NCBI RefSeq assembly: GCF_900104775.1
Contig: NZ_FNSA01000003.1
Location: 2,356,001 to 2,420,000, forward strand
Direction of reading: 5' to 3'
Source: Tsukamurella tyrosinosolvens
Lineage (GTDB): Bacteria; Actinomycetota; Actinomycetes; Mycobacteriales; Mycobacteriaceae
DNA: 64,000 nucleotides
Position numbers and translations under genes: made by a program. The notes beneath the pieces are model-generated. The model had not been told where the DNA came from, searched no databases, and was given only the letters and a program-made list of their open reading frames with translations. Of this stretch, positions 38,441 through 46,003 are shown piece after piece (position 1 is the stretch's first letter; each line of letters starts with the position of its first letter).

Positions 38441-39576
38441 CGGTGACGGTGGTCGGCATCGGCGCCGACGGCTGGGCCGGCCTCACCGACGGTGCGCGCC
38501 GCACCCTGCTCGACGCGACCGTCATCCACGGCGCGCCCCGCCATCTCGCGTTCCTCCCGGCGGGACTCGCCGAGGAAGCCGCGCGCCCCTGGCCCTCGCC
38601 CCTGCTGCCCGCGATCGACGAGCTGGCCGACGGGGTGCACGTGCTCGCCAGCGGCGACCCGATGTTCTACGGCGTCGGCGCGACGATCGCGCGGCGGCGG
38701 CCCGACCTCGACCTGCACGTGATCCCGCACCTGTCGTCGTTTGCGCTGGCCTGCGCGCGCCTGCGCTGGCCCGCGGAGGAGGTCACGGTCGTGTCCGCGG
38801 TGGCCCGCGACCCGTCGCCCGTCGTCCGGGCGGTCCGGGCGGGCCGGCGCACGATCGTGCTCAGCGAGTCCGGCGCCACTCCCGCACACCTCGCCGACAT
38901 GCTGCGCGAGGCGGGCCTGCACGCGACGATCACCGTGCTCGAGCAGCTGGGCGGGGCCCGCGAGAAGGTACGCCCGTTCCGGCGGAACCTGCGGGTCGAC
39001 GATCTGAACGTGGTCGCGCTCGAATCGGCTGCGCCCGCCGGGGAGTTCGACTTCGAGCACGACGGCCAGATCACGAAGGCCGACGTGCGGGCGATGACGG
39101 TGGCCGCGCTGCGGCCGACGCCGGGGTGGATCTGGGACTTCGGCGCCGGCTCGGGGTCGGTCGGGATCACCTGGGCGCTGCAGGGCGGCGGATCGGTGGC
39201 CGCCGTGGAGCGGCGCGCCGATCGGGCCGAGCGGGTGGCGCGCAACGCCGCCCGCGCCGGCGTGCCGGTGGAGGTGGTCGTCGGCGACACCGCCGATCTC
39301 ACCGCCGACCTGCCGGTGCCCGACGCGATCTTCATCGGCGGCGGCCTCACCGAGGCACTCGCCGCGGCCTGCGTCGGCGTGCTGCCGTCGGGCGGCCGGC
39401 TCGTGGCGAACACCGTCACCGTCGAGGGGCAGTGCCTGGCCGCGGCCCTGCGGGCCCGGTACGGCGGCGAGCTCCGCAGCTGCACCGTCGCCGATCTCGC
39501 GCCGCTGGGAGGCGGGACCGCATGGCAGCCGCGCCGGCCGATCGTGCAATGGGTGTTCGTGAAAGGTGAGGCGTGA
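38437..39576 (+). CDS. cobL: Precorrin-6Y C5,15-methyltransferase (decarboxylating)
   Basis: CobL methylates C5 and C15 and decarboxylates the C12 acetate in the aerobic corrin route. The 379-residue protein is the usual CbiE-CbiT fusion: a tetrapyrrole methylase domain (1-195, with VLASGDPMFYGVG at about 67-79) and a Rossmann methyltransferase (about 205-379, with WDFGAGSGSVGI at about 231-242). ATGA and GTGA overlaps join it to the SDR before it and to cobM after it. Confidence 0.96.
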   Translation: MTVTVVGIGADGWAGLTDGARRTLLDATVIHGAPRHLAFLPAGLAEEAARPWPSPLLPAIDELADGVHVLASGDPMFYGVGATIARRRPDLDLHVIPHLSSFALACARLRWPAEEVTVVSAVARDPSPVVRAVRAGRRTIVLSESGATPAHLADMLREAGLHATITVLEQLGGAREKVRPFRRNLRVDDLNVVALESAAPAGEFDFEHDGQITKADVRAMTVAALRPTPGWIWDFGAGSGSVGITWALQGGGSVAAVERRADRAERVARNAARAGVPVEVVVGDTADLTADLPVPDAIFIGGGLTEALAAACVGVLPSGGRLVANTVTVEGQCLAAALRARYGGELRSCTVADLAPLGGGTAWQPRRPIVQWVFVKGEA

Positions 39577-40331
39577 CCGTCTATTTCATCGGTGCCGGTC
39601 CCGGCGCCCCGGATCTGCTGACGCTGCGCGGGGCGGAGATCCTCGGCCGCTGCACGGTGTGCCTGTACGCCGGATCGTTGGTGCCGCAGCAGATGCTGGA
39701 CCGGTGCCCGCCGGGCGCGAGGCTCGTGGACACGGCGCGGATGCCGCTGCCCGACATCGTCGACGAGCTGATCGCCGCGCACGAGGCGGGGCTCGACGTG
39801 GCGCGCCTGCACTCCGGCGACATCTCGCTCTACTCCGCGTTCACGGAACAGGCGCGGCGGCTCGACGCCGCCGGGGTGCCGTACGAGATCGTCCCGGGCG
39901 TGCCCGCCTTCGCCGCCGCCTCCGCAGCGCTCGGCCGGGAGCTGACGGTGCCCGGTGTCGGCCAGTCGCTGCTCATCACGCGCGTCTCCACGATGTCGAC
40001 GGACATGCCCGCGGGGGAGGACCTCGCGTCGCTCGCCCGGGCCGGGGTGACGCTGGCGTTGCACCTCGCCGCGCATCGCGCGCAGGCCCTCACCGACGAC
40101 CTCGTGCCGCACTACGGCGCCGACTGCCCCGTGGCGGTCGTGGCCTTCGCCAGCCGCGAGGACGAGCGGATCGTGCGCTGCCGGCTCGCGGACCTGCCGC
40201 AGCGGCTCGCCGCGGAGGGGATCACCCGGACCGCGGTGATCTTCGTCGGGAAGGTGCTGGACGCGGAGGCCTTCGAGGAGAGCTACCTGTACTCGGCGCG
40301 GCGACTGCGGCCTCCGGGGGCGAGCCACTGA
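39573..40331 (+). CDS. cobM: Precorrin-4 C11-methyltransferase
   Basis: CobM adds the C11 methyl group using AdoMet. The 252-residue tetrapyrrole methylase has FIGAGPGAPDLLTLRG at residues 5-20, HSGDISLYSAF at about 79-89 and VPGVPAFAAASAALG at about 107-121, all typical of the family. The GTG start overlaps cobL by 4 bases, and its final base is shared with the cobK ATG (TGATG). It works just before the CobK/CobL steps. Confidence 0.96.
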   Translation: MTVYFIGAGPGAPDLLTLRGAEILGRCTVCLYAGSLVPQQMLDRCPPGARLVDTARMPLPDIVDELIAAHEAGLDVARLHSGDISLYSAFTEQARRLDAAGVPYEIVPGVPAFAAASAALGRELTVPGVGQSLLITRVSTMSTDMPAGEDLASLARAGVTLALHLAAHRAQALTDDLVPHYGADCPVAVVAFASREDERIVRCRLADLPQRLAAEGITRTAVIFVGKVLDAEAFEESYLYSARRLRPPGASH

Positions 40332-41074
40332 TGCGTCGCGTGCTCGTCCTGGGCGGCACCGCCGAGGCCCGCGAGCTGGCGCGGATGCTGCACGACGATC
40401 CGAGGTTCACGGTGCTCAGCTCGCTCGCCGGCCGGGTCGCGAATCCTCGCCTGCCGGTGGGGGAGACGCGGATCGGCGGGTTCGGCGGACCGTCGGGCCT
40501 GGCCACCTTCGTGGCGGACGGCGGCGTCGACGTGCTCGTGGACGCGACGCACCCCTTCGCGGCGACGATCTCCCGCAACGCCGCGCTCGCGGCGGAGGCG
40601 ACCGGGGTACCGCTCGTGGCGCTGGTCCGGCCGGAGTGGTCGCCGACGGCGGGCGACCGCTGGACCCGGGTGCCGACGGTGCCCGCCGCCGCGACCCTGC
40701 TCGCGCGGCGTCCCGGGGCGCGGGCGATGCTCACGACGGGGCGGCAGGACGCGCACGCGTTCGCGGCGCTCGACGACTGGTGGTTCCTGATCCGGGTGGT
40801 CGACGCGCCGTCGGGCCCGCTGCCGCGGCGGCACGAGCTGCTCCACGACCGCGGCCCGTACACGCTCGGCTCCGAGCGGGAGCTGCTGCGCGGGAACGCC
40901 ATCGGCGTCCTGGTGACGAAGAACAGCGGCGGCGACCTGGTGTCCGCGAAGCTCGCAGCGGCACGGGAGCTCAGCGTCGAGGTCGTGATGGTCGATCGCC
41001 CGGCGCGTCCGGCGGGCGTCCCTGCGGTCGCGACCGCCGCGGCGGCGTACGCCGAGCTCGCCGCGCGGGCCTGA
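40331..41074 (+). CDS. cobK: Precorrin-6A reductase
   Basis: CobK reduces precorrin-6A with NADPH. The 247-residue protein starts with LVLGGTAEARELA, the nucleotide loop, followed by VDATHPFAATIS (about residues 68-79) and the C-terminal VTKNSGG segment (about 196-202). The start overlaps the cobM stop by one base. It ends the SDR-cobL-cobM-cobK operon, and a perfect 12-bp hairpin follows 7 bases after the stop. Confidence 0.95.
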   Translation: MRRVLVLGGTAEARELARMLHDDPRFTVLSSLAGRVANPRLPVGETRIGGFGGPSGLATFVADGGVDVLVDATHPFAATISRNAALAAEATGVPLVALVRPEWSPTAGDRWTRVPTVPAAATLLARRPGARAMLTTGRQDAHAFAALDDWWFLIRVVDAPSGPLPRRHELLHDRGPYTLGSERELLRGNAIGVLVTKNSGGDLVSAKLAAARELSVEVVMVDRPARPAGVPAVATAAAAYAELAARA

Positions 41075-41081
41075 GCCGACA

Positions 41082-41110
41082 CTGATCCACAACCAGAAGT
41101 TGTGGATCAG
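41082..41110 (+). terminator. Terminator of the cobLMK operon
   Basis: CTGATCCACAAC and GTTGTGGATCAG form a perfect 12-bp stem around CAGAA, starting 7 bases after the cobK stop. CTCAG and a short TTTT run (41116-41119) follow. This is the most classical-looking intrinsic terminator in the window. Confidence 0.8.
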
Positions 41111-41146
41111 CTCAGTTTTCGAGCGGCGGGGCCGCGGCAGCGCCCC

Positions 41147-41194
41147 TACGATGGCGGTTGTGGGGCTGCAAGCCCCGGACGCTACGACGAGGAG
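41147..41194 (+). promoter_or_regulatory. Promoter and 5' leader hairpin of the SnoaL-like gene
   Basis: TACGAT (41147-41152) is a -10-like box. The predicted RNA would start around 41159 and begin almost at once with the hairpin GGGGCT-GCA-AGCCCC (41162-41176). GAGGAG at 41189-41194 is the ribosome site. A 5'-end hairpin could protect the message from decay. Confidence 0.5.
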
Positions 41195-41200
41195 ACGCGC

Positions 41201-41530
41201 ATGACGAACATCGACATCCCCAGCCCGGTCGCGGAGTTCATCGATTCCGTGAACGCCGGCGACGAGGCGGCCTTCCTCGACGCCTTCACCGCCGACGGCT
41301 TCATCGACGACTGGGGCCGCGTCTTCGGCGACCGCGCAGCGATGCAGGGCTGGAGCGCGAAGGAGTTCATCGGCGCGAAGGGCGTGCTGACGCCGGAGAA
41401 GGTCACCGTCGACGGCGACACCGTGACGGTCGTGGGCGATTGGCGCAGCACCCACGCCAACGGACTCAGCGAGTTCACCTTCGCCGTCGCGGGGGATCGT
41501 CTGAAGTCCATGACGATCCGCGAGGGCTGA
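41201..41530 (+). CDS. NTF2/SnoaL-like small protein
   Basis: The 109-residue protein fits the NTF2-like cone fold: an N-terminal helix VAEFIDSVNAGDEAAFLDAF, a short segment with FIDDWGR and a sheet of four strands (VTVDGDTVTVVGDWRS onward). Members act as small isomerases, dehydratases or binding domains. There is no signal peptide, so it is probably cytosolic. A clear ribosome site precedes the ATG, and the next gene begins 5 bases after its stop. Ligand and reaction are unknown. Confidence 0.75.
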   Translation: MTNIDIPSPVAEFIDSVNAGDEAAFLDAFTADGFIDDWGRVFGDRAAMQGWSAKEFIGAKGVLTPEKVTVDGDTVTVVGDWRSTHANGLSEFTFAVAGDRLKSMTIREG

Positions 41531-41535
41531 CGACC

Positions 41536-41796
41536 GTGCGGACGATCATCATCGTCACCCTCGGGGTCGTGCTGGCCCTGATCTTCCTCGCCGTCGGGCG
41601 CAAGGTCGGGTCCGTGGGCCCGCAGCGGGCGGCGATCGCCTTCGTCGTGCTCTGGACGCTGGCGATGATCGCCAACCTCGCCGTCGGCGTCTCGCACGGC
41701 TACACCGTGGCCGAGGAGCTCCCGATCCTGCTGGTCAACGTCCTGCCCGGTGCCGTCGTGGCCCTCGTGGGGGCGCGCCTGCTCAGCCGGGCATGA
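41536..41796 (+). CDS. Small hypothetical membrane protein
   Basis: The 86-residue product is almost all hydrophobic, with about three membrane segments (residues about 3-20, 31-52 and 61-82) separated by short charged turns. The GTG start is 5 bases after the SnoaL-like gene's stop, so the pair is one transcript. I recognise no family. A role in transport or stress cannot be chosen. The frame has consistent GC-rich third positions, which supports a real gene. Confidence 0.65.
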   Translation: MRTIIIVTLGVVLALIFLAVGRKVGSVGPQRAAIAFVVLWTLAMIANLAVGVSHGYTVAEELPILLVNVLPGAVVALVGARLLSRA

Positions 41797-41800
41797 TCGA

Positions 41801-42079
41801 GGCAGGACAGCAGCTGTTCTCGCCCTGCACCGGCAGGTGAACGTGATCGAGCGGGAGGGCGTTCCGGCCCGGGAGATCCGGGGCTCCTCACCCGGTTCAC
41901 CAACTCACGGTCGAACAGACCGCACGGCGCGGTACCGACCTCGGCCTCGTCGTGCGCGCGGTCGAGGACTGCGTGGCGGCGGCCGATCCGGCGGTGACGC
42001 CGCCTCGCCGGCGAACCTGGGCCTCGCGACCGCGGGCCGGGTCACCGCGGTCGAAGCCCTCACGCGCTTCGGCGCCTGA
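41801..42079 (+). pseudogene. Remnant of an isochorismatase-like cysteine hydrolase
   Basis: No frame reads through this stretch. From about 41894 one frame gives VHQLTVEQTARRGTDLGLVV and then RAVEDCVAAADPAV, which looks like the C-terminal half of an isochorismatase-type hydrolase. After a shift near 41995 another frame continues ANLGLATAGRVTAVEALTRF to a stop at 42079. Upstream fragments (ALHRQVNVIEREGVPA) fit the same kind of protein in a third frame. The N-terminal catalytic Asp region is missing. It is most likely a decayed gene, and a sequencing error could explain one shift but not the absent N-terminus. Confidence 0.5.
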
Positions 42080-42082
42080 CCC

Positions 42083-42514
42083 TCAGCGCAGCTTGGCGCC
42101 GTAGGCGTGGGTGATCTGCAGGACGAGGAGGACCCGGCGGTCGGCGACCATGACCTCGCGGTACTCGCGCCAGTCGGGATGCTCCCCGGCGCCGCTGCGG
42201 TAGTAGTCGACGAGGGCGTCCACCTCCGGTCCGTCCGGATCCGTCGACGGACCGATGAGCGTGGCCGTGCCCTCGGCGGTGGCCCAGGTGTAGCCGTCGG
42301 CGCTGGTGAACTCGATCGCGGCGCGCGGATCGCGCCGCAGGTTCGCCTCCTTCGCACGGCCGGCCGTCATGGAGACCAGGATCCGGTCGGCGTCCGCGTC
42401 GTACACCGTGGTGACCGGCGAGAGCTGCGGCATGCCGCTCGCCCGGAGCGTCGCGAGGACGCCGATACGGCTGGAGGCGATCAGGCTGCGGGGGTCGAAC
42501 TCGGTCGATGCCAT
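42083..42514 (-). CDS. PPOX-class (FMN/F420) split-barrel oxidoreductase
   Basis: The 143-residue protein has the PPOX-type pattern: IGVLATLRASGMPQLSPVTT (about residues 17-36), a VSMTAGRAKEANLRRDPRAA strand-helix (about 47-66) that contacts the cofactor phosphate, and a WREYREVMVADRR helix near the end. The TAGRAKxxNLRRDPR form is typical of actinobacterial F420-binding members such as Rv1155. It is tail-to-tail with the pseudogene. No clear -10 box is seen before the ATG. Substrate is unknown. Confidence 0.82.
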   Translation of the reverse strand: MASTEFDPRSLIASSRIGVLATLRASGMPQLSPVTTVYDADADRILVSMTAGRAKEANLRRDPRAAIEFTSADGYTWATAEGTATLIGPSTDPDGPEVDALVDYYRSGAGEHPDWREYREVMVADRRVLLVLQITHAYGAKLR

Positions 42515-42567
42515 GCCCGGTCCAACGCGTCGCCGGCCCCGGCTGTTCCGGGGCCGGCGCAACGAGG

Positions 42568-43776
42568 TCAGACCGGTACGCCGTCGGCCGGCGCACCGGG
42601 ACGCGGAGCACGATGTCGACGCTCCACGGCGATGCTCGCGGCGGCGAGCAGGGCGCCCGCGCCGCTGAGGGCGACGCCGATCCACACGGGCGACGTGGGG
42701 CCGCCTCCGAGACTGATCCCCGTGCCGCCGAGCTGTGCGCCCACGGCGTTGCCGAGGTTGAACGCCGCGATGTTGGCGGACGAGGCGATGAGCGTCGCGG
42801 TGCCGGCGTTCCGCAGGACCCGGAGCTGCAGGGCGGGCACCGTCGCGAAGCCGATGAGCCCCATGACGGCGAGCGCGACGGCGACCAAGGGCTTCGAGCC
42901 CGCCACCAGGGCGACCGTCGCGACGGCAAGGGGCAGCAGCACGGCGAAGGCGAGCAGCGCCCGGTCCGCGTCCCGGTCGGCTGCGCGGCCGCCCACGAGG
43001 TTGCCGGCGAAGAGGCCCAGGCCGAACAGCACGAGCAGCCAGGGGATCGCCCCGGCGCCGAAGCCGGTCACGGAGCGCAGTAGCGGCTCGATGTAGGTGA
43101 AGGCACCGAAGAGGCCGCCGAAGACCAGAGCCGTGACGGCGCAGGCGATCCAGACGGAGGGGCGCAGCAGCACCGTCAGCTGAGCCCGCACCGAGGTCGT
43201 TTCGGCGGGCACGCTCGGCACCAGGGCTGCGATGGCCGCCATGGCCACGAGCCCGATCACCGCGACAGCCACGAACGTGGCCCGCCAACCGAACCGATGG
43301 CCGAGGGCGGTGCCGGCGGGAACGCCGAGCACGTTGGCGACCGTGAGCCCGGCGAACATGAGTGCGATGGCCGACGCCTGGCGGTCGGGCGTGACCAGCC
43401 GCGCCGCGAGCACGGCCCCGATCCCGAAGAAGCCGCCGTGGCACAGGGCCGCGACGATCCGGCCCGCCATCACCAGCTCGTAGGTGGGGCCGGCCGCGGA
43501 GAGCGCGTTCCCCGCGACGAAGAGGGCCAGGAGGATCAGGAGCGCGGTCTTCGGCGGCCGCGACACGAGGGCGAGCGTCACGGTGAAGGCGCCGAACACG
43601 ACGCCGAGCGCGTAGCCGGTGACCAGTCCGCCCGCGAGCGGGATGCTCACCCGAAGGTCGCCCGCGACGTCGGAGAGCAGGCCGGTGATGGAGAACTCCG
43701 TGAGCCCGATCCCGAAGCCGCCCATGGCGAGCGCGAGCAGACCGGGGTGGAGACGACGGTGCGTGGTGGTGGTCAT
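42568..43776 (-). CDS. MFS transporter (AraJ/Cmx-like drug or sugar efflux)
   Basis: The 402-residue protein has 12 hydrophobic helices. The opening LALAMGGFGIGLTEFSITGLL with its Glu in helix 1 and GRIVAALCHGGFFGIGAVLA in helix 4 are marks of the DHA1-type AraJ/Cmx exporters, which expel chloramphenicol, arabinose-like sugars or other small compounds. The ATG overlaps the esterase stop by 4 bases, so both are translated together. An XRE-family regulator lies just upstream in the same direction. Substrate is not predictable. Confidence 0.9.
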   Translation of the reverse strand: MTTTTHRRLHPGLLALAMGGFGIGLTEFSITGLLSDVAGDLRVSIPLAGGLVTGYALGVVFGAFTVTLALVSRPPKTALLILLALFVAGNALSAAGPTYELVMAGRIVAALCHGGFFGIGAVLAARLVTPDRQASAIALMFAGLTVANVLGVPAGTALGHRFGWRATFVAVAVIGLVAMAAIAALVPSVPAETTSVRAQLTVLLRPSVWIACAVTALVFGGLFGAFTYIEPLLRSVTGFGAGAIPWLLVLFGLGLFAGNLVGGRAADRDADRALLAFAVLLPLAVATVALVAGSKPLVAVALAVMGLIGFATVPALQLRVLRNAGTATLIASSANIAAFNLGNAVGAQLGGTGISLGGGPTSPVWIGVALSGAGALLAAASIAVERRHRAPRPGAPADGVPV

Positions 43777-44681
43777 CGGTTTCCGTTCAGGGTCGCGCGC
43801 AGCCAGGCGGCCAGATCTCGTTGGAGGTCGGTGGCGGCGTCGAGCACGGCGTCCATCCAGTAGAAGCCGTGGAGCGTTCCGGGGTAGTCCCGGTACTCGA
43901 CCGCGCCGCCCGCTACCCGGAGTGCATCCGCGTACTGCCGGCCGTGGCCTCGCAGCACGTCGTACTCCGCCGTCGCGACGAAGGCCGGCGGAAGCCCGGC
44001 GAAGTCGGTCGCGTCCAGGGGCGCGGCGCCCGCCGGCGCGGCGCCGTCGGGCAGGTACTGGCGCCAGAACCAGTCCATGTCGGCGGGCGACAGACTGACC
44101 TCGCCGGGCGCGAGATCGTCGTAGTCGCCGGGGCGCAGGGGCGGGTAGAGGACGGCGTGCGCTGCGATCCGCGGTCCGCCGCGGTCCCGAACACGGTGCA
44201 CGAGAGCCGCGGTGAGTGTCCCTCCCGCGCTGTCGCCGACAACGGCGATCCGGTCGGCGTCGACATCGATCGCGCCGGAGGCGATCCAGTCGAGCGTCGC
44301 CGCGGCGTCGTCGAGGGCGGCGGGGTAGGGGTGTTCCGGAGACTTCCGGTAGTCGACGGTGACCACCGTCGCGCCGGTCGCGCGGGCGAGCAGCCTGGCG
44401 GGCTCGTCGCTGAGTTCGATGTCGGCGGCCACGAAGCCGCTGCCGTGGAGCATCAGGACGACCGCCCCGCCGGGCGGTCCGTCTCGGTAGATCCGCACGG
44501 GCAGTGACGATCCCGGTCCTACGACGTAGGTGTGCCGTACGTGGGCGATCTCCACGGCGGGGCGCTGCAGATCGAGGTACCCCCGCAGGGCGCGACGGAC
44601 GTCGGGGACGCCCAGTGTGTGCAGCGGGGCGGCGCTCGCCGCCGCGGCGAGGTGGGCGGCGGACTGGGGGTGCAGGGGCAT
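43773..44681 (-). CDS. HSL-family alpha/beta-hydrolase (esterase)
   Basis: The 302-residue protein has the nucleophile motif GDSAGG (about residues 148-153) and the oxyanion motif HGSGF (about 79-83), a variant of HGGG. Asp and His are expected at YDVLRGHGRQYADAL (about 246) and LHGF (about 276). Such enzymes cleave short acyl esters. It has no signal peptide. It overlaps the MFS gene by 4 bases, so substrate or product could be the transported compound. Its ATG has a GGAG about 11 bases upstream. Confidence 0.9.
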   Translation of the reverse strand: MPLHPQSAAHLAAAASAAPLHTLGVPDVRRALRGYLDLQRPAVEIAHVRHTYVVGPGSSLPVRIYRDGPPGGAVVLMLHGSGFVAADIELSDEPARLLARATGATVVTVDYRKSPEHPYPAALDDAAATLDWIASGAIDVDADRIAVVGDSAGGTLTAALVHRVRDRGGPRIAAHAVLYPPLRPGDYDDLAPGEVSLSPADMDWFWRQYLPDGAAPAGAAPLDATDFAGLPPAFVATAEYDVLRGHGRQYADALRVAGGAVEYRDYPGTLHGFYWMDAVLDAATDLQRDLAAWLRATLNGNR

Positions 44682-44771
44682 GACGGGATCCGTTCTCCGG
44701 GTAGCGGGTATCGCCAGCGGTCGCGCCGGTTCGGCGACCCTGGTGGGAGGGAAGGGGTGGGGCGCTGGACC

Positions 44772-45617
44772 TCAGTCGGCGACGCGGTGGCGCAGCAGCG
44801 TCAGGGCGTCGTCGTCCGGGCTGCCGGGCGCGGCGCTGAACGCGATCATCCGCGCACCGTCGGACTCGGGAAGGTGGAGCATCTGGTAGCAGAGGTCGAT
44901 CCGGCCCACCCACGGATGGTGGAACCGCTTGACGCCACTGGTGCACAGCTCGACGGCCTGCAGTGCCCACAGCCGCGCGAAGTCGCGGTCGAGCACCAGC
45001 TCACCGAGGAGGCGGCGCAGCGCGGCGTCGTCCGGGAACTGGGCCGCCACCCAGCGGAGGGAGGCGACGGCCAGCTCCGCCTCGAGCTCCCAGTCGACGA
45101 AGAGGGACCGCACCTCCGGATCGAGGAAGGTCTGCCGCACCTTGTTCGGCGGCGGATCGGCGTGCAGGTCCTCATACGGGACGTGGGGCGCCAGAACCGC
45201 GTTGCCGAGGCGGTTCCACGCCAGGATGTCCTGGTTGCGCGAGAGCACCACGGCGGGCGTGTCCATCGCGTCGACGAGCTGGCGCACTCCGGTGAAGCCG
45301 GCGCCGTGCCGGTCGATCGGCGCCGCGCCCTCGCCCGACGGATGGGCCAGCTCCAACAGGTGCAGGCGCTCGACCTCGCTCAGCCGCAGGGCGCGGGCGA
45401 GGGCGCTGAGGACCTCGTCGGAGGGATTGCCGGCGGCGCCCTGTTCGAGGCGGGTGAGGTAGTTGACCGACACTCCGGCGAGCTCGGCGAGCTCCTCGCG
45501 GCGCAGTCCCGGGACGCGGCGGCGGCCGTAGCTGGGGAGGCCGAGGTCGTCGGCGTCCACCGCCGCCCGGCGGGAGCGGAGGAAGGAGCCCAGGGTCGGG
45601 GCGGTCTCGTCGATCAT
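44772..45617 (-). CDS. XRE-family regulator with MmyB-like ligand domain
   Basis: The 281-residue protein has an N-terminal helix-turn-helix (about residues 10-85; RRVPGLRREELAELAGVSVN is the standard motif) and a C-terminal PAS-like MmyB ligand domain (about 105-270, with the FHHPWVGRIDLCYQ segment). Members of this group usually regulate an adjacent oxidoreductase, esterase or transporter gene. CAGACT ends 7 bases before the ATG. The esterase starts 90 bases downstream in the same direction and is the likely target. Its inducer may be the esterase substrate. Confidence 0.92.
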   Translation of the reverse strand: MIDETAPTLGSFLRSRRAAVDADDLGLPSYGRRRVPGLRREELAELAGVSVNYLTRLEQGAAGNPSDEVLSALARALRLSEVERLHLLELAHPSGEGAAPIDRHGAGFTGVRQLVDAMDTPAVVLSRNQDILAWNRLGNAVLAPHVPYEDLHADPPPNKVRQTFLDPEVRSLFVDWELEAELAVASLRWVAAQFPDDAALRRLLGELVLDRDFARLWALQAVELCTSGVKRFHHPWVGRIDLCYQMLHLPESDGARMIAFSAAPGSPDDDALTLLRHRVAD

Positions 45618-45632
45618 GTCCCCGAGTCTGGT

Positions 45633-45685
45633 CCACCGCGAGCGCGGTTGCCTGCCCCTGCGAGGGGCAGGCTCCGCGGCGGTGG
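45633..45685 (-). terminator. Two-level hairpin after the cob operon
   Basis: GCCTGCCCCT and AGGGGCAGGC (45650-45672) form a perfect 10-bp stem around GCG. An outer CCACCGC/GCGGTGG pair (45633-45639 and 45679-45685) encloses it. It lies just beyond the DUF1330 stop, at the end of the fabH-cob operon and before the XRE gene. Confidence 0.7.
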
Positions 45686-45696
45686 GTCAGCGCAGG

Positions 45697-45990
45697 TCAG
45701 GAGCCTTCGCAGATGCGGATCTCGCGGACCGCGCCGTCGCCGAGGGCGGCGAGGGCCTCCTGGTACGCGGGGGAGTCGTGGACGGCGACGGCCTGCTCGA
45801 GGCTGTCGAACTCGATGACCGTGGTGCGCTCGATCTTCCCCGCCTCGTAGGCGACGGCGGCCTGCCCGCGGACGATGAAGCGTCCGCCGCCCTCGGTGAT
45901 CGCCGGCCCGCCGATGGCCGCGTACGCCGCCATCTTCTCGGGGTCCTTGATCTCCTGGTAGAACGCGATCCAGTACGCCTTCGCCATCAT
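45697..45990 (-). CDS. DUF1330-family small protein
   Basis: The 97-residue protein is a dimeric alpha-beta-barrel (ferredoxin-like) protein: KAYWIAFYQEIKDPEKMAAY at about residues 4-23, RFIVRGG-like strand and TTVIEFDSLEQAVAVHDSPAYQ at about 56-77. The family has no firm function. AAGGAG lies about 9 bases before the ATG, and only 13 bases separate it from cobIJ, so it is the last gene of the cob operon. A second ATG three bases on is the alternative start. Confidence 0.85.
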   Translation of the reverse strand: MMAKAYWIAFYQEIKDPEKMAAYAAIGGPAITEGGGRFIVRGQAAVAYEAGKIERTTVIEFDSLEQAVAVHDSPAYQEALAALGDGAVREIRICEGS

Positions 45991-46003
45991 CCGTCTCCTT
46001 CTG

